Source: Planktothricoides sp. SR001
GTDB taxonomy: Bacteria > Cyanobacteriota > Cyanobacteriia > Cyanobacteriales > Laspinemataceae
Length of the DNA: 64,000 nucleotides
Direction of reading: 5' to 3'
NCBI RefSeq assembly: GCF_001276715.1
Contig: NZ_LIUQ01000004.1
Span: forward strand, 1-64,000
Position 1 is the stretch's first letter. Every line of letters starts with the position of its first letter. This document shows, piece after piece, positions 17,409 to 24,769 of the stretch. The notes under the pieces were generated by a model that had not been told where the DNA came from, did not search any database, and saw only the letters and a list, made by a program, of their open reading frames with translations. A program made the position numbers and the translations under genes.

Positions 17409-19928
17409 ATGGTAACGTCTGCTCCGCAACAACAATCAAAAAGCTCTAAAGAGACAGCATTTGTCCTATTTTTCGAGGAAGTCGGTCTAGCGGATTTGGC
17501 TCTCGTGGGGGGTAAAAACTCCTCCTTGGGTGAAATGATCCAACAACTCGGATCCAAGGGCGTCAAAGTTCCCACGGGCTTTGCGACCACCGCTTATGCT
17601 TATCGCTACTTCATCGAAAAAGCTGGATTAGAAGCCAAACTGCGTAAGTTGTTCTCTGACTTAGACCTGGATGATGTGAACAACCTGCGGGAACGGGGCA
17701 AGCAAGCACGGGCAATGGTGATGAATACCCCATTCCCCAAAGAACTAGAAGAAGCGATCGCGGCAGCCTACTTAAAGTTGTGCGAAACCTACGGCCAAAA
17801 CTATGAATTCTGCGAACGCTTTGGCCCAGAATATCAAGAAGAATGCAAGAAGTTCAGCAGCGACCTAGACGTAGCCGTTCGTTCTTCCGCAACTGCTGAA
17901 GACTTACCCGATGCCAGCTTTGCCGGTCAACAAGAAACCTACCTGAACGTTCACGGTGTCAAGGGTGTAGTAGAATCTTGCCACAAGTGCTTCGCTTCCT
18001 TGTTCACCGATCGCGCCATTTCTTATCGGCACCAATATGCGGAAAAACGCCCTGATTTCGACGAATTCAGCGTTGCTCTGTCCGTGGGCGTGCAAAAAAT
18101 GGTCCGTTCTGACATGGCCACCTCTGGGGTGATGTTCTCCATCGATACAGAAACCGGCTTTAAGAATGCTGCCCTGATTACCGCTGCCTACGGTTTAGGC
18201 GAAAACGTGGTACAAGGTGCAGTCAACCCCGACGAATACTTTGTGTTTAAGCCCACCCTGAAAGAAGGCAAACGCCCAATTCTGGAAAAACGCCTGGGCA
18301 GCAAAGAAATCAAGATGGTCTATGATGTCGGCGGTTCTAAGCTCACCAAGAACGTCCCAGTTCCCCAACCCGATCGCGACAAATATTGCATCAACGATGA
18401 AGAAATCCTGACTTTGGCAAAATGGGCCTGCATCATTGAAGATCACTACAGCGAATCCCGGGGCAAGTACACCCCAATGGATATTGAATGGGCGAAAGAC
18501 GGGATTACTGGCGAACTCTACATTGTGCAAGCTCGTCCCGAAACCGTACAATCCCAGAAATCTGGTAACGTCATCAAGAACTTCAAGCTCAATGGCACCA
18601 GCGATGTGATCGTTACAGGTCGCGCAGTTGGTGAAATGATCGGCCAAGGTAAAGCTCGCGTGATCATGGATGTCCATAAGATCGCTGAGTTCCAAGAAGG
18701 CGAAGTCTTAGTCACCAACAAGACCGACCCGGATTGGGAACCGATTATGAAGAAATCCAGCGCGATCGTCACCAACCAAGGTGGACGTACCTGCCACGCA
18801 GCCATTATTGCTCGTGAAATGGGAATCCCCGCGATCGTTGGTTGCGGCAATGCCACTGATGTAGTCACCACAGGTCAAGAAATCACCGTTTCTTGCTCTG
18901 AAGGTGAACAAGGCAAAGTCTATAACGGTTTAGTTCCTTTTGAAGTGATCGAAACCCCAATCGACAACCTGCCCACCACCAAGACCAAGATTCTGATGAA
19001 CGTGGGCAACCCCGAAGAAGCCTTTGGTCTATCCTCCATGCCTTGCGATGGCGTTGGTTTAGCTCGCTTCGAGTTCATCATTGCCAACCATATTAAAGCT
19101 CACCCATTGGCCTTGATTCACTTCGACAAACTCGAAGATCAAGCAGTCAAGAAAGAAATCGCCGAACTGACCAAGCTGTATCCCCACAAGCCAGACTTCT
19201 TCGTAGACAAGTTGGCGCATGGTATCGGCACGATCGCCGCTGCCTTCTATCCCAACCCAGTAGTGGTGCGGATGTCCGACTTCAAGAGCAACGAATATGC
19301 CAACCTCTTGGGTGGTAAGCAATTTGAACCCAAAGAAGAAAACCCGATGATCGGCTGGCGTGGTGCTTCTCGCTACTACGATCCGACTTATGCGGAAGCT
19401 TACGGTTTGGAATGCGTTGCCCTGAAACGAGTCCGCGATGACATGGGTCTGACCAACGTTATCCCGATGATTCCTTTCTGCCGCACCCCCGACGAAGGTC
19501 GCAAAGTGCTCGAAACGATGGAAAAATATGGCTTGAAGCGCGGTGAAAACGGCCTGCAAGTCTATGTGATGTGCGAAATTCCCAGCAACGTCATCCTCGC
19601 TGACCAATTCAGTGAAGTATTCGACGGCTTCTCCATTGGTTCTAACGACTTGACTCAGTTAACCTTGGGTCTAGACCGTGACTCCTCCTTAGTGGCTCAT
19701 ATCTTCGACGAACGCAACAAAGCGGTTAAAGATATGGTGACGATGGTGATCCAAAAAGCCAAAGCCAATGGTCGCAAGATCGGTATTTGCGGACAAGCAC
19801 CTTCCGACTATCCCGAATTTGCTCGCTTCCTGGTTGAACTGGGTATCGATTCTATCAGCTTGAACCCTGACTCTGTGATGAAGACTCTCCTCGACATCGC
19901 TAAGTTAGAAGAATCGATGAACAAGTAA
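17409..19928 (+). CDS. ppsA: Phosphoenolpyruvate synthase (pyruvate, water dikinase)
   Basis: Converts pyruvate, ATP and water to phosphoenolpyruvate, AMP and phosphate, the gluconeogenic bypass of pyruvate kinase. 839 residues in the usual order: an N-terminal ATP-grasp domain beginning VGGKNSSLGEMIQQL, with DLPDASFAGQQETYLNV; the swivelling phosphohistidine domain with His463 in NQGGRTCHAAIIAREMGIP; and the C-terminal PEP/pyruvate barrel with GLARFEFI and ICGQAPSDYPEFA. The last block and GGRTCHAAI fit PpsA rather than pyruvate phosphate dikinase. Codons are GC-richer and more uniform than in neighbouring genes, suggesting strong expression. The ATG at 17409 follows AGAGGAATAAAT, a good ribosome binding site. 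Hairpins and a classical terminator follow. Confidence 0.93.
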   Translation: MVTSAPQQQSKSSKETAFVLFFEEVGLADLALVGGKNSSLGEMIQQLGSKGVKVPTGFATTAYAYRYFIEKAGLEAKLRKLFSDLDLDDVNNLRERGKQARAMVMNTPFPKELEEAIAAAYLKLCETYGQNYEFCERFGPEYQEECKKFSSDLDVAVRSSATAEDLPDASFAGQQETYLNVHGVKGVVESCHKCFASLFTDRAISYRHQYAEKRPDFDEFSVALSVGVQKMVRSDMATSGVMFSIDTETGFKNAALITAAYGLGENVVQGAVNPDEYFVFKPTLKEGKRPILEKRLGSKEIKMVYDVGGSKLTKNVPVPQPDRDKYCINDEEILTLAKWACIIEDHYSESRGKYTPMDIEWAKDGITGELYIVQARPETVQSQKSGNVIKNFKLNGTSDVIVTGRAVGEMIGQGKARVIMDVHKIAEFQEGEVLVTNKTDPDWEPIMKKSSAIVTNQGGRTCHAAIIAREMGIPAIVGCGNATDVVTTGQEITVSCSEGEQGKVYNGLVPFEVIETPIDNLPTTKTKILMNVGNPEEAFGLSSMPCDGVGLARFEFIIANHIKAHPLALIHFDKLEDQAVKKEIAELTKLYPHKPDFFVDKLAHGIGTIAAAFYPNPVVVRMSDFKSNEYANLLGGKQFEPKEENPMIGWRGASRYYDPTYAEAYGLECVALKRVRDDMGLTNVIPMIPFCRTPDEGRKVLETMEKYGLKRGENGLQVYVMCEIPSNVILADQFSEVFDGFSIGSNDLTQLTLGLDRDSSLVAHIFDERNKAVKDMVTMVIQKAKANGRKIGICGQAPSDYPEFARFLVELGIDSISLNPDSVMKTLLDIAKLEESMNK

Positions 19929-19939
19929 TTAGCTTGTAC

Positions 19940-19997
19940 GGTGGGCAATTCATCAATTACATTCAACCATTGGTGAATCAATTTTCAATTGCCCACC
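19940..19997. repeat. Inverted repeat of the GGTGGGCAATT family
   Basis: GGTGGGCAATT at 19940-19950 is inverted as AATTGCCCACC at 19987-19997. Related sequence occurs at 20540-20570 and 48789-48807. It is a dispersed palindromic element just after ppsA. Confidence 0.6.
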
Positions 19998-20004
19998 CTA
20001 CTTT

Positions 20005-20032
20005 GTAGGGGCGATTCGCGAATCGCCCCTAC
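20005..20032. repeat. Perfect 28-bp palindrome after ppsA
   Basis: A 14-bp half-site, GTAGGGGCGATTCG, is followed immediately by its exact reverse complement. It belongs to the dispersed GTAGGGGCGA palindromes of this genome and may act as a transcription or mRNA-stability hairpin. Confidence 0.7.
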
Positions 20033-20050
20033 TGACGGACTATTAAGATT

Positions 20051-20076
20051 AACCCGCCTTCGACGGCGGGTTTTTT
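20051..20076 (+). terminator. Rho-independent terminator of ppsA
   Basis: AACCCGCC, loop TTCGA, then CGGCGGG and six T: a GC-rich stem with a U-tract. The preceding ACTATTAAGATTAACCCGC is shared with the terminator at 24566-24590. Confidence 0.85.
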
Positions 20077-20167
20077 ATTCCTTTGTGACCTCCGTGTCTT
20101 TGTGGTTTTTTCTGTGAATCGCCTAAGCTATAATCAAAATGCTGCTCAATTATCGGAGGTCTGCATA

Positions 20168-20419
20168 ATGAAATTAACCGGCATTAAACATGGCAATACT
20201 ATTGAACTTTCAGAAAATCCCAATATTCCAGACGGGACTCAAGTGGCGATCGAAGTTAAACCAGTTGAGACTATGACCATTGAGGAAAAGTTAGAAAAAA
20301 TGAAAGAATTTTTAGAGCGTCCCTGGGAAGGAAGAGAAGATTTTGTGCAAACTATGGCAGAAATCGAGAGAGAACGTCAGATCGCTTATGAGAAAAAGCT
20401 AGAAGCTTTGGAAAAATAA
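20168..20419 (+). CDS. VapB-type antitoxin-like protein
   Basis: Small protein of 83 residues starting MKLTGIKHGNTIELSENPN, with a short beta-rich AbrB/MazE-like N-terminal part (residues 1-32) and a charged helical C-terminus (KLEKMKEFLERPWEGREDF). The ATG at 20168 is chosen because GGAGG at 20155-20159 sits at the right distance; the frame is open further upstream without such a site. This architecture is common for cyanobacterial antitoxins encoded just before PIN-domain VapC toxins. Twelve bases downstream begins a truncated VapC, so the antitoxin is probably an orphan now. I infer that it once bound the toxin through its C-terminal helix and repressed its own promoter. Confidence 0.65.
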   Translation: MKLTGIKHGNTIELSENPNIPDGTQVAIEVKPVETMTIEEKLEKMKEFLERPWEGREDFVQTMAEIERERQIAYEKKLEALEK

Positions 20420-20431
20420 GGGGAAATTGTT

Positions 20432-20524
20432 GTGTATCTACTAGACACTAACATTTGCATCGCTATTAATAACCAAAATCCCCAAGCAATTGCACAATTT
20501 TCAAGAAAATATGCTCAGTCCTAG
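20432..20524 (+). pseudogene. Truncated VapC (PIN-domain) toxin
   Basis: A GTG-started frame encodes about 30 residues opening YLLDTNICIAINNQNPQAI, the typical PIN-domain N-terminus with the first acidic catalytic residue (LLDTN). It stops at TAG 20522-20524 where about 100 more residues are expected. A dispersed TAGGGTGGGCAATTCATCAA repeat follows closely. The remaining PIN acidic residues are absent, so no nuclease can be made. Confidence 0.7.
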
Positions 20525-20672
20525 CCCAGCAAAACCAGTTTGATTGTAGGGTGGGCAATTCATCAATATACATTTTAGTTAATCAAGAGTGTTGCAATAA
20601 GATACACGGTAGTATCCCATAATCAAGTTATAAAAATGCTATACTTAGCTTGACGATTATTTTTCAAAATTT

Positions 20673-20972
20673 ATGTCATCAGTCGCGATCGCACAACACA
20701 TTGAAATTACTCCCGGTGTCTGTGGGGGAAAACCCCGGATTGCCGGACATCGGATCAAAGTTCAAGATATTGTCATTTGGCATGAAAGAATGGGAATGTC
20801 ACCAGATGAAATTATCTATCACCATCCCAGTATTACTTTAGCGGATGTTTATGCCGCTTTAACCTATTATCACGATCATCGAGAAGAAATTAGACAGCAG
20901 ATTGAAGAGGGTGAAGCTTTGGCTAAACAATTACAGGGCGATCGACCATCTTTGATTTCCAAAATAACCTGA
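20673..20972 (+). CDS. DUF433 family protein (antitoxin-like)
   Basis: 99 residues with the DUF433 pattern: ITPGVCGGKPRIAGHRIKV at the start, then IVIWHERMGMSPDEII and LADVYAALTYYHDHREEI. DUF433 is a winged-helix-like domain (VapB45-type) often encoded with DUF5615 PIN-like toxins. No DUF5615 gene follows; the next gene is an unrelated small protein. It is therefore either an orphan antitoxin or a stand-alone DNA-binding protein. The ATG at 20673 has only a weak upstream purine tract. Length and motifs are complete for the family. Confidence 0.8.
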   Translation: MSSVAIAQHIEITPGVCGGKPRIAGHRIKVQDIVIWHERMGMSPDEIIYHHPSITLADVYAALTYYHDHREEIRQQIEEGEALAKQLQGDRPSLISKIT

Positions 20973-21095
20973 ATTATATGAAGCGATCGCAAAGTAAGGG
21001 CGAAGCATGACCGGAAAAAATATCGGTTTTTCAGCAGGAATTTATCGGCGGTCATGCTTATCCCCTACAATAAAATGACATTTGAGGATGAGTTT

Positions 21096-21335
21096 ATGGC
21101 TTTTTATGTCATGTTGATTAAAGTCAATGAAGATGAACATGGAGTTACTTATAATTTTGGCATTGACTCAGAACATTTAGGGAAAATTCATCTTGATAAA
21201 CACCAGGGAATATTTCAAGAAATTGAAGCGATAGGTAGTGATAATTATCAAGATATTTTACTGAGAGCAGAAGTCAAGTTACGTCAACATTGGAAAGCAG
21301 GCAATTTTCCCGATCGCACTTGTTGGGCTTCCTGA
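21096..21335 (+). CDS. Conserved small cyanobacterial protein, function unknown
   Basis: About 79 residues. The ATG at 21096 (MAFYVMLIKVNEDEHGV) is preferred because GAGGATGAG lies just upstream; the frame is open to 21054, but that part overlaps a dispersed repeat (20995-21066). The C-terminus LRQHWKAGNFPDRTCWAS is compact and basic. No signal peptide, membrane segment or catalytic motif is recognisable. It follows the DUF433 gene by about 120 bp; a functional link to it is not evident. It resembles small proteins I associate with cyanobacteria, but I cannot name a family. Confidence 0.55.
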   Translation: MAFYVMLIKVNEDEHGVTYNFGIDSEHLGKIHLDKHQGIFQEIEAIGSDNYQDILLRAEVKLRQHWKAGNFPDRTCWAS

Positions 21336-21646
21336 ATTTACCATGCTGACAATAAAAAAGTCCTTCGTAGGGTGGGACGAGACGCGGCAGTGATTTTGGC
21401 ATAAAAGCGATCGCCTTTATTCCGCGTCGTAGCCCACCAAAACCAGTAATCCTCCAAAACCGTGGTGCTACATTTTGTTGTAGTGGTGCGTTACGGCTGG
21501 AATAGGAGTTAATTGTTTATATCTTTCCGCGAACACACCCTACATTTGGCTGAATTTACTGGATGAGAATGTGAGTAATGCGATCGCGAAAATTTAAAAT
21601 AGCTTAAAATAGCATCGTCAATAAATTATGCGTCTTATGCATCAGA
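21336..21646. other. Intergenic region with dispersed repeats
   Basis: 311 bp before the methyltransferase gene. It holds repeat fragments (GTAGGGTGGGACGAGACGCG with a partly inverted CCGCGTCGTAGCCCACC; a GTGCGTTACGGC segment with AACACACCCTAC) that recur near 28700. No gene is seen. Confidence 0.5.
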
Positions 21647-22975
21647 ATGAAAAGTATTGTCAGTTTATTTTGCGGTTGTGGCGGCTTGGATATCGGTTTC
21701 AAGCAATCTGGGTTTGATTTACTCTATGCTTGTGATAATGACCCTGCTGCCATAGATTGTTATGCCCGGAATGTCGATCAAAATGTCGTCCTGAGAGACG
21801 TAACCTCGGCGGAATTTCAGGCTGATATTGCCAAGCTGAGTCATTGCGATATTGTTTTGGGAGGATTCCCTTGCCAGGGATTTTCTAAAGCTGGCCCGAA
21901 AAAAGCAGAAGATGTTCGCAATGGGCTTTATTTGAAAATGCTTGAGGCCATTAATCATCTTCGTCCCGCTCTTTTTATTGCGGAAAATGTAGATGGAATT
22001 TCTCAAAACTTTGGCGGGTCATATATCCAGAAAATTATTCAAGATTTCCAAGCAATTGGCTACGGTGTAGAATATCGTTTACTTGATGCGGCTGCTTTTG
22101 GGGTTCCACAACATCGCCGTCGGATATTTTTTGTGGGAATTCGCCAACCCGCTCAACATCAATTTCCTTGGCCATTTCCTACTCACGCAGTTAAAACCCG
22201 TTCAGGAGAATTTAAGCTACCGGAAACCAATATTGAGCAATTGCCACTGTTTAATTGGTCTGGTAATCATCATGGGAAATCTTTGTTGCCACCACCAAGA
22301 ACGATCGGAGAGGCGATCGCTCATTTAATTGAAATTGACGATCGCATCCCCGACCACCAAGTGACTTATAATTGGCCGAAAAAATATGAAAAAATTTTTT
22401 CCGCCATTAAACCTGGACAAAAGCTTTGTAACGTTAGACACGCCCCCACCTCGGTTTATACCTGGGAAATTCCCGAAGTTTTTCATCCTGTAACCGAACG
22501 AGAAAGAATTATTTTAGAAACGATATCTCGACATCGCCGACATAAAAAATATGGCAATCTTCCCAATGGTAATCCCTTATCTATTAAGCAAATCGAACAG
22601 CTTTCTGGATTAATGGAGATAAACCGGGAAATTTTATGTTTAATGGAGAAAAATTATTTAAAAGAAACCCAGGAAAAATACGACTTAAAAGGGGCGATGT
22701 TCTGTTCCGGCTTATTTAAGCGACCGCTTTGGTCAGAACCCGCGCCCACAGTGCTGACAAATTTCCATAATCCCCGTTATTTTTTGCATCCGTTAAAAAA
22801 TAGACCATTTTCTCTGCGAGAATGTGCAACTCTCCAAGGTTTTCCGCAAAGTTTTAAGTTTACAAATAGCGAGAGTCAGGTAAATTTAGTTGCGGGATAT
22901 CGTTTGGTCGGTAATGCGGTTCCTCCACCCCTGTCAATCAAATTAGCGGCGGCTACTTTACAGTTTTTTCAATAA
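21647..22975 (+). CDS. DNA (cytosine-5) methyltransferase
   Basis: C5-cytosine methyltransferase of 442 residues. Motif I SLFCGCGGLDIGFKQSG binds AdoMet; motif IV GGFPCQGFSKAG contains the nucleophile Cys76; motif VI is ENVDGI; motif VIII is QHRRRIFFVGI; motif X GNAVPPPLSIKLA is at the end. The long stretch between about 170 and 385 holds the target-recognition domain. It forms an apparent operon with the next gene (23 bp gap), so it is probably the protective half of a type II restriction-modification system. The recognition site cannot be deduced. Whether it is CGATCG/HIP1-related, as for the orphan M.Ssp6803I, is open; having a partner gene argues for a different role. Confidence 0.92.
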   Translation: MKSIVSLFCGCGGLDIGFKQSGFDLLYACDNDPAAIDCYARNVDQNVVLRDVTSAEFQADIAKLSHCDIVLGGFPCQGFSKAGPKKAEDVRNGLYLKMLEAINHLRPALFIAENVDGISQNFGGSYIQKIIQDFQAIGYGVEYRLLDAAAFGVPQHRRRIFFVGIRQPAQHQFPWPFPTHAVKTRSGEFKLPETNIEQLPLFNWSGNHHGKSLLPPPRTIGEAIAHLIEIDDRIPDHQVTYNWPKKYEKIFSAIKPGQKLCNVRHAPTSVYTWEIPEVFHPVTERERIILETISRHRRHKKYGNLPNGNPLSIKQIEQLSGLMEINREILCLMEKNYLKETQEKYDLKGAMFCSGLFKRPLWSEPAPTVLTNFHNPRYFLHPLKNRPFSLRECATLQGFPQSFKFTNSESQVNLVAGYRLVGNAVPPPLSIKLAAATLQFFQ

Positions 22976-22998
22976 AATTATTTTTTAGATAGCTCAAA

Positions 22999-24534
22999 AT
23001 GAAACTCCCGATTGCAGAAAAAAATATCCCTCTCTGGTTGGCAGAATTTGATTTATGGATTACGCCATGTCTGGCAGACATTAAAGATAGCGATCGCTTT
23101 CATCAAGAATTAGATATCGTGGCTAATATTTTGGAGATAATCGGTTCGGCGACACAAAATTTTCAACGATTAGAAGATTGTCACCCAGAGGCGATCGCCG
23201 AGCAATTTATTAATTTTATCAACAGTAAAACCCAAACAGAAGCAGAAACACATCTTCAGGCATTCTCAGCCGTTCTTTTCCTGGTGACAGGTAAATCTGA
23301 TAATAATGCAAAATGTCAATTACCTTTATATTTGCGGGATGTAGCGCGTTGGGATAAATTCCCAAAGTTAAGGGAAACTCAGAATAAATCTCAGGTAGTT
23401 TTACAAAAAATTCCTAGAGTTTTAACAGCGGAAACTTACATGAAACGAGTGGCGAGTCTGAGGGCATATCCAGACCAGCAAAAAAGATTATTGCAGGAAT
23501 TTGTAAACTTTCTTTTAAATGATGACTCTTGCATTTCTCAGCTATGGAGTATTGGGCGAAGTTATTTTATGCTCAAAGAGTTTAAAAAAGAGCGCGACCT
23601 TTTAACTCCATTAGTGATATTTCAAGTGCGCGGTTCGGTTGCCGCGTCCGGGGGTCACGAACCAGAGAAACTACTCCGACAACGACTCGCAGAATGGGGG
23701 CTCCGAGAAAATATTGATTATAATACGACAGATGTTAACTTGACATCTGTTAATGCAAATAAAAAAGAAAAAAAACGGGCTTATGATTTTGTTTTGCCTT
23801 ACCAGACTCCCCAATGGACAGGGAATTGGGGCAAAAGAATATTCATTCAATGTCAGTTTTACGCGGGTGACTCAGGTAGCGTTTCCCATAAAAATGTGGA
23901 TCAAACAAAGGCTTCTCGTGAATATGTGCTGAAAATCGCCCCAGATGCTCGGTTTGTAGAATATGTTGATGGGGCAGGATATTTTTCATCTCTAAATGGC
24001 GACTTAAAAAAGCTGTTGGAAATGCCGAACACTGGGTCATTTTTTCAGGTAAGAACTGCGGCAATTCGGCTACGTCGGGAACTCCAGCAGTTAGGTTTTT
24101 TGGTGCCATTGGATTTAGAACATGGTATTATACGTTGCAGCGATCGCACAGTGACATCTCTCTATCAAATTCTATTAGCAGAAAATTACGGTCGGGAAGA
24201 AATTGACAGATGTTTGCAGGATTGTATTCAACGTGGTTTAATTAGATTAGATAATGGGGTACTGTCACTCATTCCAGAACGACGGACAATCGCTAGAAGG
24301 TATTTCCTTTTGGATGTGGTGGCTGGATTTGGAAATTCACTCGGATCGACAAGTCAAAAATTGACAGGTTCGTTAATGATTCCCGGATATGGATCTTGTC
24401 ACAGTATGAAGTTAGACGATCTCGTATCGAAATCCCTTGATCTTGCTCCCAGTTTGAGAACAGACTGGACAGATCCAACGGTTTTTCCCAGAGATATTCG
24501 CTGGCTTTGTGACGAAGGTTTGGCAGAAACCTAG
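22999..24534 (+). CDS. Candidate restriction endonuclease partner of the C5-methyltransferase
   Basis: 511 residues, no family assigned with certainty. It follows the methyltransferase by 23 bp and precedes a strong terminator, as expected for the R gene of a type II system. The central part contains RAYDFVLPYQ, then RIFIQCQFYAGDSGSVSHKN and VDQTKASREYV. An acidic residue, a beta strand with QCQ, and GDSGS resemble a variant PD-(D/E)XK nuclease core; this is my inference. The N-terminal 150 residues look helical. The C-terminal 120 residues (from about 385) contain a probable winged-helix region (LYQILLAENYGREEIDRCLQ) that could bind DNA. It could instead be an accessory or type IIS-like protein. 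Confidence 0.6.
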   Translation: MKLPIAEKNIPLWLAEFDLWITPCLADIKDSDRFHQELDIVANILEIIGSATQNFQRLEDCHPEAIAEQFINFINSKTQTEAETHLQAFSAVLFLVTGKSDNNAKCQLPLYLRDVARWDKFPKLRETQNKSQVVLQKIPRVLTAETYMKRVASLRAYPDQQKRLLQEFVNFLLNDDSCISQLWSIGRSYFMLKEFKKERDLLTPLVIFQVRGSVAASGGHEPEKLLRQRLAEWGLRENIDYNTTDVNLTSVNANKKEKKRAYDFVLPYQTPQWTGNWGKRIFIQCQFYAGDSGSVSHKNVDQTKASREYVLKIAPDARFVEYVDGAGYFSSLNGDLKKLLEMPNTGSFFQVRTAAIRLRRELQQLGFLVPLDLEHGIIRCSDRTVTSLYQILLAENYGREEIDRCLQDCIQRGLIRLDNGVLSLIPERRTIARRYFLLDVVAGFGNSLGSTSQKLTGSLMIPGYGSCHSMKLDDLVSKSLDLAPSLRTDWTDPTVFPRDIRWLCDEGLAET

Positions 24535-24565
24535 AAATCGGGTTTCTTCAAGCACTATTAAGATT

Positions 24566-24590
24566 AACCCGCTTGATAGCGGGTTTTTTT
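24566..24590 (+). terminator. Rho-independent terminator of the R-M operon
   Basis: AACCCGCT, loop TGAT, AGCGGGTT, then a T-run (24584-24590). The leading ACTATTAAGATTAACCCGC matches the ppsA terminator (20037-20056), so the two belong to a shared terminator family. Confidence 0.85.
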
Positions 24591-24769
24591 AGTTTTGTTA
24601 TACCAAGCATCAAAAATTATTGCTACAATTACGACCTTAATTTGGGCATTAGTAGGGGCAATCCGATGTAGGGACTGCCCTAAGTAAGTGGTCGCCTCGC
24701 GCCTAAATTATTGGATTTTTGATTGCAAGCGGTATCAGAAATCAAACCCAGACTATAGTAAGGATGAGT

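Noticed and set aside
17409-19928. Annotation as pyruvate phosphate dikinase
   Set aside because: The GGKNSSLGEM start, the GGRTCHAAI phosphohistidine block and the ICGQAPSD C-terminal block match PEP synthase (pyruvate, water dikinase).
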